From Gigaspora rosea (taxonomy: Eukaryota; Glomeromycota; Glomeromycetes; Diversisporales; Gigasporaceae): a stretch of DNA of 64,000 nt. Shown here piece after piece: positions 12,386-24,713 of this stretch (its first letter is position 1; every line of letters begins with the position of its first letter). The DNA lies in the NCBI GenBank assembly GCA_003550325.1, contig QKWP01000136.1, forward strand, positions 350,590-414,589, in the 5' to 3' direction. The notes below the pieces were generated by a model. The model worked only from the letters and a program-made list of their open reading frames with translations, was not told the origin of the DNA and made no database searches. A program made the translations under genes and the position numbers.

Positions 12386-12553
12386 CTATGGGGGTTTAGG
12401 CCTGATGTAAAAAATTATATTTGTGTCACCAGATTGTCCAATATATACGGTATGTATGACACATATGTGGAAATTTAATTGGACAATCTGGTAATACTAC
12501 TATTCCTTTTATAGGTAAATATAAAATTTTACATAAGGCCTAAACCCCCATAG
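12386..12553. mobile_element. Mariner-like MITE (168 bp, TA target duplication)
   Basis: CTATGGGGGTTTAGGCCT at the left and GGCCTAAACCCCCATAG at the right are inverted copies, flanked by TA (12384-12385 and 12554-12555). A second inner inverted pair, CCAGATTGTCCAA against TTGGACAATCTGG, is present. Non-coding. Confidence 0.85.
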
Positions 12554-12561
12554 TACAGTAG

Positions 12562-12635
12562 TACAGCGGCCTTCAGGATGTAGCGCAAGACCTGAAGATC
12601 GGAAGTTCAATACCCGTAGGCGGCGAACCTGCTTT
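12562..12635 (+). other. tRNA-like / SINE-head-like segment
   Basis: A GC-richer block contains TAGCGCAAG (weak A box) and AAGTTCAATACCCG (weak B box), with CTTCAGG...CCTGAAG able to pair between them. It does not fold into a standard cloverleaf. It may be the head of a pol III retroposon; low confidence. Confidence 0.25.
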
Positions 12636-13779
12636 TATAATTTTTAATAATTTTTTTTTAAAATTTTTAATCAACTGATTAAATAGAAGTAGAAAAGTGT
12701 TTATTTATGAAGCAATAATTGTTTTACAAATCGAAATCTACGACATTTCCAATTTTGTTACTTCTTTTTCGGAATTTATTATAAACCAACTGAACACAAA
12801 AACGTGCCTTTTTGTGCCGAAGATTTTTAGCACAAGTAACAATGTAATTATTCGTCGACTTTATAATGTAATAATTGAACAACTATTTTTTTTTATTAAT
12901 CAATGAAAAACTTCGATCAATAAGCGTAACTCTATCTTGTTGATTTTATTAATAAATAACTTGATCGTTTAACGAACTTCTGCTAATAAAATTTTTCTTT
13001 CTGACGTATTAAACTTTAATCACGTGTTTTTGTGCAATTGATTCGCTAAACTATTTCTTTATTAATAAAAATTTAGCCTCAGACCCGTTCCAACAGATTG
13101 ATTAAGGAGCTGCAAGAATTTGATTGGCTTTTGATTAATGCTTTTTCACATTTTTTCAATTTTTTTTAACCAAGTTTATTTTTTGTAATATTGGTCAATG
13201 GATAATAAATGTCGCAGATCATAATTTAAAATGAAATCTATATTTTTTACTTACCCTGCTAGTCTTCTAAAACCTACTAATACTTGCTTATTATATTTTT
13301 TTTAAAACTAACCCTAATTTTAAACCCCTAACCCTAAAAAATGCACTTTAAAAAAATTTAGTTTTCGAGATTTTATACTAACATTTCATTTTAATCTGGA
13401 TTTCATTATGATTTGTCACAATAAATATACAAGCTAAGGCTAAAAGCTTCTACTTTCAGTATCAATCAACAATACTTTGGGATCAACTCTCAGTAAAAAA
13501 GTAAATAAGATATAAAAACTTAAAATTTTTCATATAAAGTGTGCTAACTTTTTGTAATTTAGAATCTAATAATGTTGCAATTCTTATTGAAAAAGTTGGT
13601 TTTTGGATAAAACAAATTTGATTTTGAGAGAAGACAAGTATTACCAATTACATACTGCAAGACTACTGTAATGACTTTTAATAGTACTGATCTTTATTAT
13701 TTAATTGACTGAATTAGTTTATTAAAAGACGCAGTAATGTAATAAGTCTAAATACGATGTCTTTCGTCTTCACAATAAA
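12636..13779. other. Non-coding stretch with telomere-like motif
   Basis: No gene recognised. At about 13307-13338 the run ACTAACCCTAATTTTAAACC is followed by CCTAACCCTAA, an interstitial telomere-like tract. Confidence 0.5.
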
Positions 13780-14077
13780 GAGCTCTTAGCTTTAGCTTTA
13801 GCGTAAGCTGGAAAAGCTTGAAGATAGAGTTCACTTAATTAAGCTATAACCTTCGAAATTAGAGTAGGAGTGTTAGCTATGATAAATACTCGAATTAATA
13901 AAACATTATTGTTATATAAACTGATAATACACGATAGGTAAAATTCGTATAAAAGTCTAATCCCGTGATCTCATATTAGAGCCTTGTGATGTAATCCAGA
14001 ACTCTATTCGACCCTAGTTACTCGGAACAAGTTATTCCACGCCTGAATCGAAGCCTTACCGTTATTAGGGTTTAGAT
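13780..14077 (-). repeat. Dispersed repeat family R1, copy 1 (inverted part)
   Basis: The reverse complement of this stretch closely matches 25740-26000, sharing AACTAGGGTCGAATAGAG, AAGGCTCTAATATGA and TCTAATTTCGAAGGTTATA. It continues on the other side of the MITE at 14078-14757 as 14758-14850. Function unknown; probably a decayed transposon. Confidence 0.7.
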
Positions 14078-14757
14078 TAGGGATGGTACGGTTACGGTTA
14101 TAGCCGTTTGTGACCAGCTATAGCCGTAGTCGATTCTAGCCGGTCAGCTGACTGACTAAATTGTAGCCGATGCCAGATTTAAAAACAGATCGACACGGAT
14201 CAGTCCGATAAACGGAAGATCCCGTAAAGGCTATACACAACCCAATGACAGAGACCCGTAAAAATTTGTATATAAATTAAGAGTAAACTTCACGTGATAT
14301 TCTATAAATTTGATTGGCTACTGGTGTCAGATAGTATACAGAAACGGTTAATTAAACCGTGAGTGTTATACTAACATAAAATTTTATACATTTATTAGAC
14401 AGGCTACGCATTATAAATGCTTTAACACGATTTATTTTACCCGAACTACGACACATATACGTATAGCACAAAAAATTTTTACGGGTCTGATCATCACGTC
14501 ACGTGAAATAATGCATACGTCATTTGTTTACTTGCACTAACAAAAATTGGCCTAATCTGTAATCTCAATTATCACAAGAATGACTAAACCAATTTTGATG
14601 TTCTAACTGCCGTTAGAATCGGAAGAATTGGCTCTACAATTTTAATTAAAGGATCAAAGAACCTTTACATAGCGGCTATTAGCCGGTATGACCGACCGCA
14701 CTTAGCCGGCTATATGCCAATAGCGAAACCGACCGTAACCGACCGAACCCATCCCTA
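14078..14757. mobile_element. hAT-like non-autonomous element, 680 bp, 8-bp target duplication
   Basis: Left end TAGGGATGGTACGGTTACGG; the reverse complement of the right end is TAGGGATGGGTTCGGTCGG. GTTTAGAT is duplicated exactly at 14070-14077 and 14758-14765. An empty-site relative, ATTAGGGTTGAGATAG, is present near 25419. 8-bp duplications and TAGGG ends are hallmarks of hAT elements. GC-rich subterminal TAGCCG/CCGGCTA motifs are repeated on both sides. A ~95-bp interior block (14252-14345) is shared, inverted, with the element at 45274-46613. No transposase. Confidence 0.92.
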
Positions 14758-15174
14758 GTTTAGATAGAGCGGTTTAGTTGGTTATAGTAGTGTATCGTAG
14801 TGATTTAGACGTAGGGTATTTTTTCATAATCACAACGTACATTGTCTGGTGTCATGGTCGATTTGGTGCCCCGGGAATTCGTAGCGTAAGGGCTAGGTAT
14901 CGTGATTGGGATTTGCATGAATTGCGTGATTCGGGTTTGCATGAAATTAATTAAAAGTCTAAAACAATGATTGCATGAACGATGTGTAAAACATGTAATA
15001 ATGCGATTATAAGGCATCGATCCTGACGGGAAAAATGCCAGAACTTTTGAATTCGTTAGTAACCTTAATATGCATGTCGTTTATTGGTTCTTTTCAAAAA
15101 TACATGACGAATAATAAACTAATGTGTATTAAGAAACATATACCGATATGCCTTTTATAAGCTACAACTTAGAG
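14758..15174 (+). repeat. Dispersed repeat R1, copy 1 (second part) and flank
   Basis: GTAGTGTATCGTAGTGATTT and CACAACGTAC match 25490-25550. Downstream, TTTGGTGCCCCGGGAATTCG near 14858 resembles an LTR-element primer-binding region, but no LTR end (CA) precedes it clearly. No gene seen. Confidence 0.5.
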
Positions 15175-15300
15175 CTATGACCCGGGTCAGGTTGACCTGA
15201 CGGGTCAGTATTCTGACGGGTCACGGGTTAAATTTTTATCTAACCCGGGTCAAAACAAAAGTGGCCGCCAAACCTAAATTACCGGTAATTGACCCGGAAC
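15175..15300. repeat. GC-rich CCCGGGTCA array
   Basis: TAGAGCTATGACCCGGGTCA is followed by several GACGGGTCA and TAACCCGGGTCA units. The same motif forms the right end of the hAT-like element at 45274-46613, whose TIR is TAGTGATTTGACCCGGGT. This is therefore probably one end of a related, truncated element. Confidence 0.6.
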
Positions 15301-15521
15301 CAATAAAATTTCAGGATATTGTATAACAAAATAATACGTATGTCTGTATGTAACACAAAATTTAAATACAACCGGGCACAGTAATATAGTGAACATATAT
15401 ATTATGCATGACTACTAAGTAATTTTGTTAAACAATATTTATAATATATAAATAATAATATTTTAGATAAAAATTTATTTAAATAATATAAAACCAACTA
15501 ATTTAATAAAACTTTAAACAA

Positions 15522-16042
15522 TTATTTATAAATTTGGAATATTTCAAATTCCTCTACAGAAAAATATTCTTCTTCATTATTTTCTCTAATATGATTTTCA
15601 TAATAAGATTTAAGGCTACAACATCCACCATCTTGATTAAAGTTATCAATCAACATAAGATCAGTGTCACCAAAAACTGGCCCAAGTTCAGTATCACAGC
15701 AAATTGCACTTTCTGTGGTTATTACACGACTTAAAATTGAGTCTTGACTATTATCATTTTTTAATAAAAAAATAAAACTATCATCACAATTTATAAAGGT
15801 ACTTCCATTTGAATTGTCCCACCCAACAGGATTATATCCACCAAGAATTTCATTAGTGCCTTTAACCTTCATAACTACAATAATATTTTTTTCTTATTGC
15901 ATAATTTCCAAAATGATTCTTTGGTAAATCCATGTTGGCTTCCACGAAGGAGTAATTTAAGATCTGGAATGCTCGAGTCATACATAGTTTTCTTATCGAT
16001 CCATGTTGCAATTTCAACTACATGTTCATAATCAATAATCGT
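15522..16042 (-). other. TLDc domain segment of the giant gene
   Basis: VVEIATWIDKKTMYDSS, LKLLLRGSQHGFTKESFW and KLCN precede a slip in a run of seven A (adding one A gives NIIVVMKVKG), then ILGGYNPVGWDNSNGS, SFIFLL, and a C-terminal SYYENHIRE...EVEEFEIFQ-like end. GGYNP.GW and the FW.LCN box are diagnostic of TLDc. BTB-TLDc proteins are abundant in Glomeromycotina; here the pair sits at the C-terminus of a sacsin. Confidence 0.8.
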
Positions 16043-19000
16043 TGAAAATGTATTTATTCATTTGTTTTTTTAACAAATCACAATAGTTACAAAGAACTTG
16101 CAACTTATGTTTATCTGCCAGATATTTAACAACTTTAAAAGTATTAAAACTTAAGTTTTCGTTAATATAGTTAACTAAGTTATCTTCAATTAAATCTTTA
16201 AGTAATTCAAGTTCAAATTTATCAGACAATAATAATAAATCTCCAAATACTTGAGCCAGCTCATTATTTCCAACAATTTTAATAGCTTGGGAGAAATTTT
16301 CTCCATATAACCATTTTAGCAAGACTTTAAATGAATTAGGCTCAATATCTTCATATGATTGCTCAAATTTTGTGTTCTGATTAGAAAATATTTTTCGAAA
16401 GCATGGTACTACACAAACTAATATTGATGAATTTGCATAAATTTCTTGTTTTTCATGACCAATATAAAATAAAACATTATTAAATGGTATTTGATTTCCT
16501 TGGCTTAAAAATTCTATAAATGATTTAGATAATTGTTGAGAATTTGACATAAATATATTAGTATCAGTAGATTTTGGTTTCCAATGAGGAAATAAAATTG
16601 CTCCAGCAAAAATTAGAAGCTTTTCATATTTAAGAAGATATGGATCAACTGTTTTTTTTTGCTGTATTGATATTATTTTTAATATTTAAAACAAGATCTG
16701 AAGAAATAACCCAACTTTTTGAATCAAACGGATCAATACTATTTAAAAAGAGTGGATCATCTTTAGGAAAACAAAAGGTAAATTCATCAGGATTATTATC
16801 CAAACGTTTTAACAACTCTTCATAAATGTCTTTTATTGCTTTAAATAGCTTCTCTCCATTATTATCAATCTCTTTCCATTTATCAGATTCAGAAACTGTT
16901 TGTTGGATTATTTTTAAATGACAGATTGTTTTTGTAGTGGTGGGCAAACCTAAGCTGCTATAATTATCTAAAACTTCAGGGTTTGGATCATCATTAAAAA
17001 TTGACAATTGTGTCCATGCAAGACTTTTATGTTCTGAATGGCACAAATTTTCAAAGCTTTGTATTTCACCACCCTCATATGAGTGTAGATAACTTTCTAA
17101 AAATTTTTTAGAAGTTGGGATAAACTTAATTTTTGACAGTTTATCTAGCATATCTTTTGAAAATTTCTGTTCTGATTGATTTTTATAAAAGTAATTAATA
17201 GCCATATCTGCTGATTTTAGTATTTTCTCTAATTTGGATGAATCATTCTGATATTGCTCAAAATTTGTTTGAATATCTTTTGCGCATTCAATAAATATTT
17301 CAGGAGTAATATAATTTTTAAAACCAAACTCATTAAGTATTTCTTTGAATTTTTGATTATTTTGAAGATCAATTAAGAGAACCCGATTAGAGTCTTCATA
17401 AATACTTTTAAAGAGCTCAATATCTAAATCGAATAAATCTCTAGCACGATCAAGTCCAAAAGTTTTATTAGGAATAATTTTTAAATCTTTAATGTAATTT
17501 TTTATTTCGTCAAGGTTTTCATTATCTGAGAATATATCAATTAAAAATTGTAAATATTCATTTTGCATTTGTTCAGGAATTGATGTAATATCGGAAATTA
17601 CATCTTTTATATAATTTAATTTGCTTTGTTTTTTGGCATCTAAAGATTCTAATAGCATATTTGGATATTTGATATTATAATAATAGGCTCTGCGTTTATT
17701 TAGTGGTGGAAATTTAAATGGTGTTGGCACTAGATATGTATTAGAATCTGAAATAGATTTGTATACTATGTTTTCAGATTCTATAGTATGTGTTGGCCAT
17801 ATATGTAATTCTTTTAGTATAGATATTTCATCTTCATTATGTGGTAAATGTTCTTCTATATTATCCTCGTCCATATTATCCTCGTTATGTAAAATCAAAT
17901 TTTCACAAAAATATTTACACAAAATCTCTTTAGCTTCATTATTGTCTAAAAGATTTTCCTCGCATTGATATTTTTGAATAATAGATAAAATATTATATGG
18001 TTCTAAATTTAAAATATAATTTTCAAGTTCTTTATTATATTGATGATTGGTAAACCGGATTCCAAGATTTGCCAATATTCGAACTATATCTATATTATTT
18101 ATATTATTTGAATAAACTAGTAAAGGTTTAGATGTTGCATTTTTCAAACTAACAAGTTTATGTTGATTAGGATTGGATGGATTATATATTTCCAATAAGG
18201 GGAATGATTCATAAAATTTCAAAGAATTATTTAAAATGTATCCCCATATTTTATTAAGCCACATTTGATTCGGAATTACGTGTGAATTAGGATCCCAATC
18301 TAGTTCAGGATCATTATTTAATTCTTCAATTAAGAAATCTCTAATTGTTAGCTCACTAAAGCTTTTAATATTTGTAGCTTCAAGGAATTTTTTATTTAAG
18401 AATTTTTCCTTTAGACCCTTATCTATTAAATCATCAATAGAAATAAAATGATTTGCTCCAGTCTTAGGAAATAATTCAAATTGTTCAAATGGAGCAATAT
18501 AATAAGTTTTTCCAAATTGTCCAAATCCATTTCCGAATAATGGAACTAGCGTAATACCCATAAGTTCTTCATATAGTTCATCTTCAAGAATATAACTTAA
18601 TAAAGACCAAGAAAGTTCCAAGTCCGATAGATCTAATACAAATCTTTTACTTTTCAAGATTTCTCGAACAAATTTTGGATTGACTTTTTGAGGAGTAAAT
18701 CCTAATTTTTCGAATTCTTTCAAATACTCTGTATCTAATAAAACTGTATGATATCCACTCTCATTAAGGAACTTATTTATAATTATTGGTGTATTTTTAT
18801 CTATAAAACAATTTTGTCTAAAGTTAACATATGATCCTCCTTCAGATGAAGACCAAAATATTTTATGTGTTCCTTCACATATGAGTTTAAGCACTTCTTG
18901 TATATATTTGTATTCTAAAGATTCCTTGTTCTTTAGAATCGGCCAAAATTCAGAAATAAATTGCCAATCTGCATTTTCTTGTTCTTTTGCTATATACTTT

Positions 19001-22000
19001 ACGTATTCTGTTAAAAGTTTTACATGAATTGGAGGAAAAACTTTTTCCAAAATACTATATAATTTCTCCCTATGGTTCCAATCAAATTTGTTCCGGCCTG
19101 GTGTGAGTGCCCAATTATTAGAATGCAAGTTTATAGAAAGTCCTGTAGTCCATTCAAGTGGAAGATACGAAAAATATCGTCCTTTTGTATATAGCTTATT
19201 ATAAATATCTGAAATTGATATTGCTACAACGCCCCATGTATTGCTAGGAATAGAATTATTTTTTGAAACAGAATCAGAACATATAAGCCATTTTATATTT
19301 TTCTCACTGTAAAAATCTTCTTCAGCAAGTTCAGTAAGTTGTATGGCAAGTTGAAATTCTTGTGATACTTGTCCAAAGAATTTACGGTTTGAATCATTTT
19401 CCTTAACTTCTGCTTTCCACAATAATTTTTCACTTTCAGGACTTGTTTTTTCATAAACTTTGACCGATTTTATATTTCGCAAAAAAATTAGATAAGAGGC
19501 TATATCATCTTTTATAGCATTCAATGAAACTTTAATACTGTCAATTGAATTTATTTTATTAGAAATATTACTTTCTGCTATTCTAAGTGGCAATCTAAAC
19601 AATGTTCCTCCAAATTCTTTACCATTAAAATCAAGTTTAAACATATTTGTATTAAGTTTTAAGTATGGTTCAAACTGATCTTCAAACATATTGATAATAT
19701 GATTTTTATCTTCTTTTCTATAATCATCAAAATAGAATATACTACCACACTTATTATCGGGAAAAAATTTCTTTTGTGGATCAAAAAGCACAATTCTATC
19801 TCTCGATATTAATTGCGGTAAATCTGTTAAATTGTAACATGAAATAAATCCTAGTCCATCTTTTCCAATTTTGTTAGGCTTCTTATTACAATCAACATTG
19901 CATATTGCTTTGAAATCATCATCAGAAACGTTTCATTATTAAATATCCATATTGAAGGTCCTTGCCAATAATTCATCTCTTCTTTTATTAATGATTTTTT
20001 GGATCCTCGATAATCACAAGAATCAAGGATCACACAAAATTGTGTTGCACCTGAGTCATCTGCATTTTTAAGAAATTCTTGAAACACCATTATGTCTTGA
20101 TCGAAACCCTAATTAAATAACAAAATATGTTAATTATATGTAAGTTTTTAATAATACTTAATACTTATACACGTACTTCAAGAGCATTACTAAATTTGCA
20201 AGTTAATATTTCTGCATCAAAGACTACCATTTTATTTTTCAAAATATAATCTTCTTTGAAATTTTTAATCCGTAGTTTTTTTGCTAATTCGCTTGTAATT
20301 TTATGATGTGTGAGGATTTCTCGATGTTTCTCTATTAATTCCTTATTGTTTTTATTAATATCATTAAAAAAAATGTCTATATAGGCTTTCATCACGCCAT
20401 TCATATTCGGAATCAGTACACCTTCTAAATTTATATCTTCTTTTGACAAATGCTCAAGTATTTCCATTACATTATCATTTTGAATGTTTAAGCTTTGAAG
20501 TATTTCTGAATAATCTAAAGCATCAAGTTTTTGTTTTACTCCAAGTTTCTCAAGAAGTTGTGAATAATTTTCTTTATTATGCTCCGAAACTTGAACCCAT
20601 TTGGTCTTTTTAATGCAAGTAGGAAGATTAAATATTAGTTCATTTATTAAATAACATTTGCCTTTGTCATCATTTAGGATCCTTTTTTTTTCTGAAAATT
20701 CTTTCTTTAAAACTTCAATGAATATATCAATATTGTCATTAAATATTTATAAATTAAATTAATATGATCTATATGTTTATGAATATTTTTACTAGATTCG
20801 TTTGGCTTTTAATGCGGATGAATAATTGTCCTAATTTCCCGAGTATAACTGTTATATCTGGCTTTTTATCCCATTCAAAAAATTGGCATAAATTATCATT
20901 TGTAATTAAGCAATCAACTATTGGCATTTCAGAATGTTGAAATGCCTCTTGTAATCTATCTCGACAATCTGAAGGTTTTAAGAATCTGTAATGCTCTCTT
21001 GAATCTTTAATTGGAATCCATGCCTCTGTTTTAATCTTTATCCATAGGTTATTATCTGCAAAATTCTCTTTTTCATAATTGTCATTAATATATTCTAATA
21101 GTGAGTGAGATTTTTCATATATTTTATTGTTCTGATAATTAGAATTTTTTGAAATATATTTTTCTATACGATTTATAATATCGCTAATAGTAAGTTTTTT
21201 CTTCATTCCTAATTCAATTAATTTATCTTTGTATTTATGATCTTATTAATTGGAAAATATGGTTCATCAGAAAAAAACAGTTCACTTATAGGCCAAACTG
21301 GATCAAAAACCTCAATTGGTCTTTTTAGAATTAAAGGATTTGAAGATGTAGCAACAAATTCTATTTCAGAAAGTTCTTTCAAAGATTCTGGTGAATTATT
21401 GATGAGTTCCCATCGTTTAAAAAGTTCTTCAATAACATTTCCCTTAATATCTGGTGGTTGTGAAATTAAATGCTTAATAACATGTTCTTACCAATACTCC
21501 TCTTGATTCAATCGTTTAACCTCAAGCACTGATTCAAGAAGAAAGCAAATATCTTCAGAAGTGTGAGTTTCCAAAAATGTTGAGGGTGAAATAATGGGAC
21601 CACACAAGTTCTCATCCTTTTTAGGAAGTAAAAAATACTTCTTTTCAGCTTCAATCAATGTATTAATGCTTACAAGATTGGCCTTATTTACTTCGGTAAA
21701 TAATGGAATATACTGTATTTGATTACATGAACTGCTTTTTCATAATCTGGTCCTGGTCCTATCTTCAGTTGACGAATATAACTAGCTAACTTCTTTACCT
21801 GAGGACTACTAAGATTGATTTCAACTAAATTTGATGGGAAAGAATGGTTTTCTTCAAGTGATGATAAGACAGATGAAATATCATCAATTTCAATCACATA
21901 GTTTTTAAGTCTACAATGATATATAATACATATTAGAATACACATTGTAGTATTTAAATATAATATTAATTTTACTTACTTTCTATTTCTTAAAAACTCT

Positions 22001-24495
22001 TCAAAATCTTTGTTTATAAATATAGATCCCAACAAAGACAATATTGGAACAATATCATGAAATATTGAATTTTGAGATGGATAACATAAACATTTTTGTC
22101 TTGCACCTAATTTCCTTAAGGTAACATAGCCATCATTATCAATTGTGTCAATAGGTAAAAGGTGAACGTCCAAAAAATTTGCCAAATTTCTATTAGTTTG
22201 TTGAAAGTGTGTCCAAATTTTATTTAACCATTCCTTTTTATTTTCCTCAATTATCACTTCATCAGGATCATCAGAACTTTCAGAACGTTTAATGTTATGA
22301 AACATTATATTTTTATTGAAAATTTTTGCAAATTCAGCTTCTGAAAGAATCTCTATATTGATATCTTCATTATTTTTTGCATGATTGCGCAATATTGATG
22401 AAACTTCTTCACCAATATTGTTGTTCACAATTTTTTCCTTAAATTTTTCTTCAATAAGCGAGTGCTCTTCTTTGCTGGCAACATAATAAGATTCACCGCA
22501 ATTTCGAGAATTGAAAGCAGTGAAAGTTTCATTTTCAATCAAAAGAAGAGGAAGTCTATGAAGCTTATAGACATTTTTAACCTGAAGAATATATCCTAGT
22601 AAAAGCAATCTTTCATGATAATCAATATCATTAAGTCGTTCATTTTCATAATATATTCGCAAACTTTTTCTGGTGTAATGTAGTTCAGATTTAAAGTATC
22701 AGTACTTTTTGTTAATTTAGTATCAATTAATTTTGGAGTGATTAAAATCGGAATTCCTAATTTTGCAATTAATTCTGACAATTTTGGTGATTTTTCAAAA
22801 TATTCATCAATAAAATACCCGTTTTTAATTGATAAATATCCTGAAGGACCACGAAAAACTTGCATGTCATCATCCAGTTGATTGATTACATTCTGCAAAA
22901 GATTAGCCCATAGACAATGTCTTGTTTCCAAACCATGAGAATTTTCATTTTTTGGTATTGGCCAAAGCGTATAAATTTCTTCAGATGGCACATAATTCTT
23001 TATTTCATTCAAAAATATTTTCCATGCTATTGGAATAACATGTTCAAATAAATATTTATTCCATAAACCTTTGCGGCGCAATATATCATCGAGTGCCTAA
23101 TATTTGAAATAGACGTTATTATTATAAAACAATTGATAGTGATAAAACTATAGTCATATGTTATGATGTTGCCAAATCTTCAGAAATCGAAATTTCTATT
23201 CTATTTTTGCTAACAGCAAAGCAACCATTAATCGAAATTGAAAAATCATCCTCTATATCAGGTAAAGGAAGGAAGCAATAAAGTCTTCCTTCATTTTTTG
23301 AAACATCGTCAATTCGTGCTGCTAGCCTGACAACTGGTATAAATTTACAATCACGGGCATTTACATTGAATTCTTTATATTTTTCATCATTTTTATTAGC
23401 GATATAATTGACAACTTGCCATTTACTTGATTTACTTTCAATTTTTGTAGCATTTTGTGTAGACTCTTGACAAAACTCCATTTGATAAATAATCTCAGAT
23501 TCTTGCTTGTTCTTTATATTATATGCCAGCAAATTTCTTTTTTCTAATATTTCTTTCGCGTTAATCATTTTAATTTCGTATATGAATTCTCGTTCTCTAC
23601 TACCTTTTTTGATCTCGTAAAATGATATCTTTTCAATATATTTTAAAACAAGAGGCATGTAATATTGTCAACTTTGAAGAAAATGTCAAACATCTTCCTA
23701 ACTTGTTCGATAGAGTATTTTTTTTCTGCAATCTTTGAATCTTTAACATCTTTATCAGTTCGAAGAGGATATCGAAATATAGTTCCTTTATAATATCCTT
23801 CCAAAGGATTATTATTTAAGGCTACTGAAAAAGGCTCAAATTGATCTGGATACTATAAACATTAAAAACAAAAACCATGTATACTTCATAACATTCAAAT
23901 CAAAGAATCACATGATATTTAATAAAAATTATTACCTTCATTTTCATATTATTTTTTACGAAATTAGCTTTAGTACCTCGTTGACCTTTTGGTTTGTTGC
24001 AATATCCACGACCATGAGGATCGATAAGGACATATGATGATCCGGATATAAAGGAGCAAATATCAGTAATGTGAAAAATTGAATTGAATCCGATTCCCAT
24101 GACTGAAAATTTAATTATTATGTTTTCAATATATTTAATTACTTATAATACAAGCACAGCACAACAATAAATTTACCTCCTATTTTATCGCATTTATCCA
24201 TTTTTCCCGAATTCGCTAGACTCAACAAGGATTTAAAATCATCCTCTTCAAAAATACTATTGTTAACGGATAAAAGCGCAGGTCTTTGAAATCTACTAAG
24301 ATTAGGATCGAATAATTTTTCACTGGGATAGGTGTTGTCATCCAAAATAAATACTTGTTCGGAACTTTGCGCATCATCAGTATTTTGTAAAATCTCTCTA
24401 AGGATCTGGGATCCTTCTGGATATTCAGTCAAAATATTCTTGATACGAATCGCGTATTCTTCCCCAGGATTGAAATCCTCAAATTCTTCATCCAT
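15522..24495 (-). CDS. Giant sacsin-like protein with two HSP90-type ATPase modules, BTB and TLDc domains (frameshifted)
   Basis: The ATG at 24493-24495 opens MDEEFEDFNPGEEYAIRIKN, then the sacsin N-box REILQNTDDAQ. Splicing 24103-24176 gives KIGVMGIGFNSIFHITD; 23853-23935 and 21911-21979 are further clean introns. After a linker with GRLYCFLPLP, an intron at about 20102-20176 introduces a second N-box EFLKNADDSGATQF and GPSIWIFNNETF..DDDFK, KIGKDGLGF, then over 1000 uninterrupted residues to 16645. Adding one A to the run of nine near 16650 fuses this frame to VDPYLLKYEKLLIFAGAI and a BTB domain, then TLDc, stop at 15522-15524. About ten one-base frame breaks (near 23655, 22645, 21715, 21235, 20800, 20745, 19930, 16650, 16040, 15885) and one stop (about 21508) interrupt it. 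Known sacsins are HSP90-like co-chaperones; BTB suggests cullin-ligase adaptor use. Either a recent pseudogene or an intact gene in an error-prone assembly. Confidence 0.85.
16032..16640 (-). other. BTB/POZ domain segment of the giant gene
   Basis: LSKSFIEFLSQGNQIPFNNV, IYANSSILVCVVPCFRKIF and FEQSYEDIEPNSFKVLLKWL follow the BTB fold order (A1 helix, strand, Y-A-N-S-x-I-L, core FKVLLKWLYG). A short BACK-like helical tail ends MNKYIFNDY at 16032. Upstream, VDPYLLKYEKLLIFAGAIL in the same frame belongs to the sacsin C-terminus, so BTB is part of one polypeptide, not a separate gene. Annotated alone it would look like a 172-residue BTB protein. Confidence 0.8.
16645..20176 (-). other. Second sacsin-type HATPase module and long helical C-terminal region
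   Basis: After the intron, GFDQDIMVFQEFLKNADDSG gives a second N-box. NNETF then needs one extra T to continue as SDDDFKAICN...KIGKDGLGFISCY. From 19791 down to 16645 the frame is open for 1048 codons, including YLPLEWTTGLSINLHSNNWALTPGRNKFDWN, the distal sacsin signature (read in two parts across residues about 205-236). The long intact frame contrasts with the broken region upstream and argues that the locus is young or only mis-sequenced. Confidence 0.85.
23161..24495 (-). other. First sacsin-type HATPase module of the giant gene
   Basis: Exons 24177-24495, 23936-24102 and 23161-23852. Key motifs: REILQNTDD (the E-x-x-x-N-x-D metal/ATP box), DKIGVMGIGFNSIFHITD (glycine-rich ATP lid), SGSSYVLIDPHGRG, and GRLYCFLPLP...INGCFAVSKNR, the conserved distal part of sacsin modules. 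A one-base slip separates FKVDNI from MPLVLKYIEK near 23655. The donor after EDLATS (about 23160) is not a clear GT although AG at about 23091 is good, so that junction is uncertain. Confidence 0.85.
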
Positions 24496-24713
24496 CTATT
24501 AAAAAAAGATTAATTTAATATTTATATACATGTAAAAATTTTGTCGAATGACATTTTAAAATAGGCCTATTTTTTTTTGCTCCATAAAAAGTTTCAATTT
24601 ATATCATCTTGTCCGAGTCTCTTGCAGTGTAGGTGAAATCTATCTGAATTCATTTATTAATGATATATTTTATTAATGGTGCCACACTCCAAGAGACCCT
24701 ATTTCCTGGGTAC
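24496..24713. promoter_or_regulatory. Upstream region of the sacsin-like gene
   Basis: Presumed 5' region on the minus strand; AT-rich with no distinctive TATA box that could be fixed by eye. Confidence 0.35.

Noticed and set aside
16032-16550. Stand-alone BTB protein gene
   Set aside because: The frame upstream of its first ATG continues into sacsin C-terminal sequence, and a one-base homopolymer change joins them; treated as part of the giant gene.
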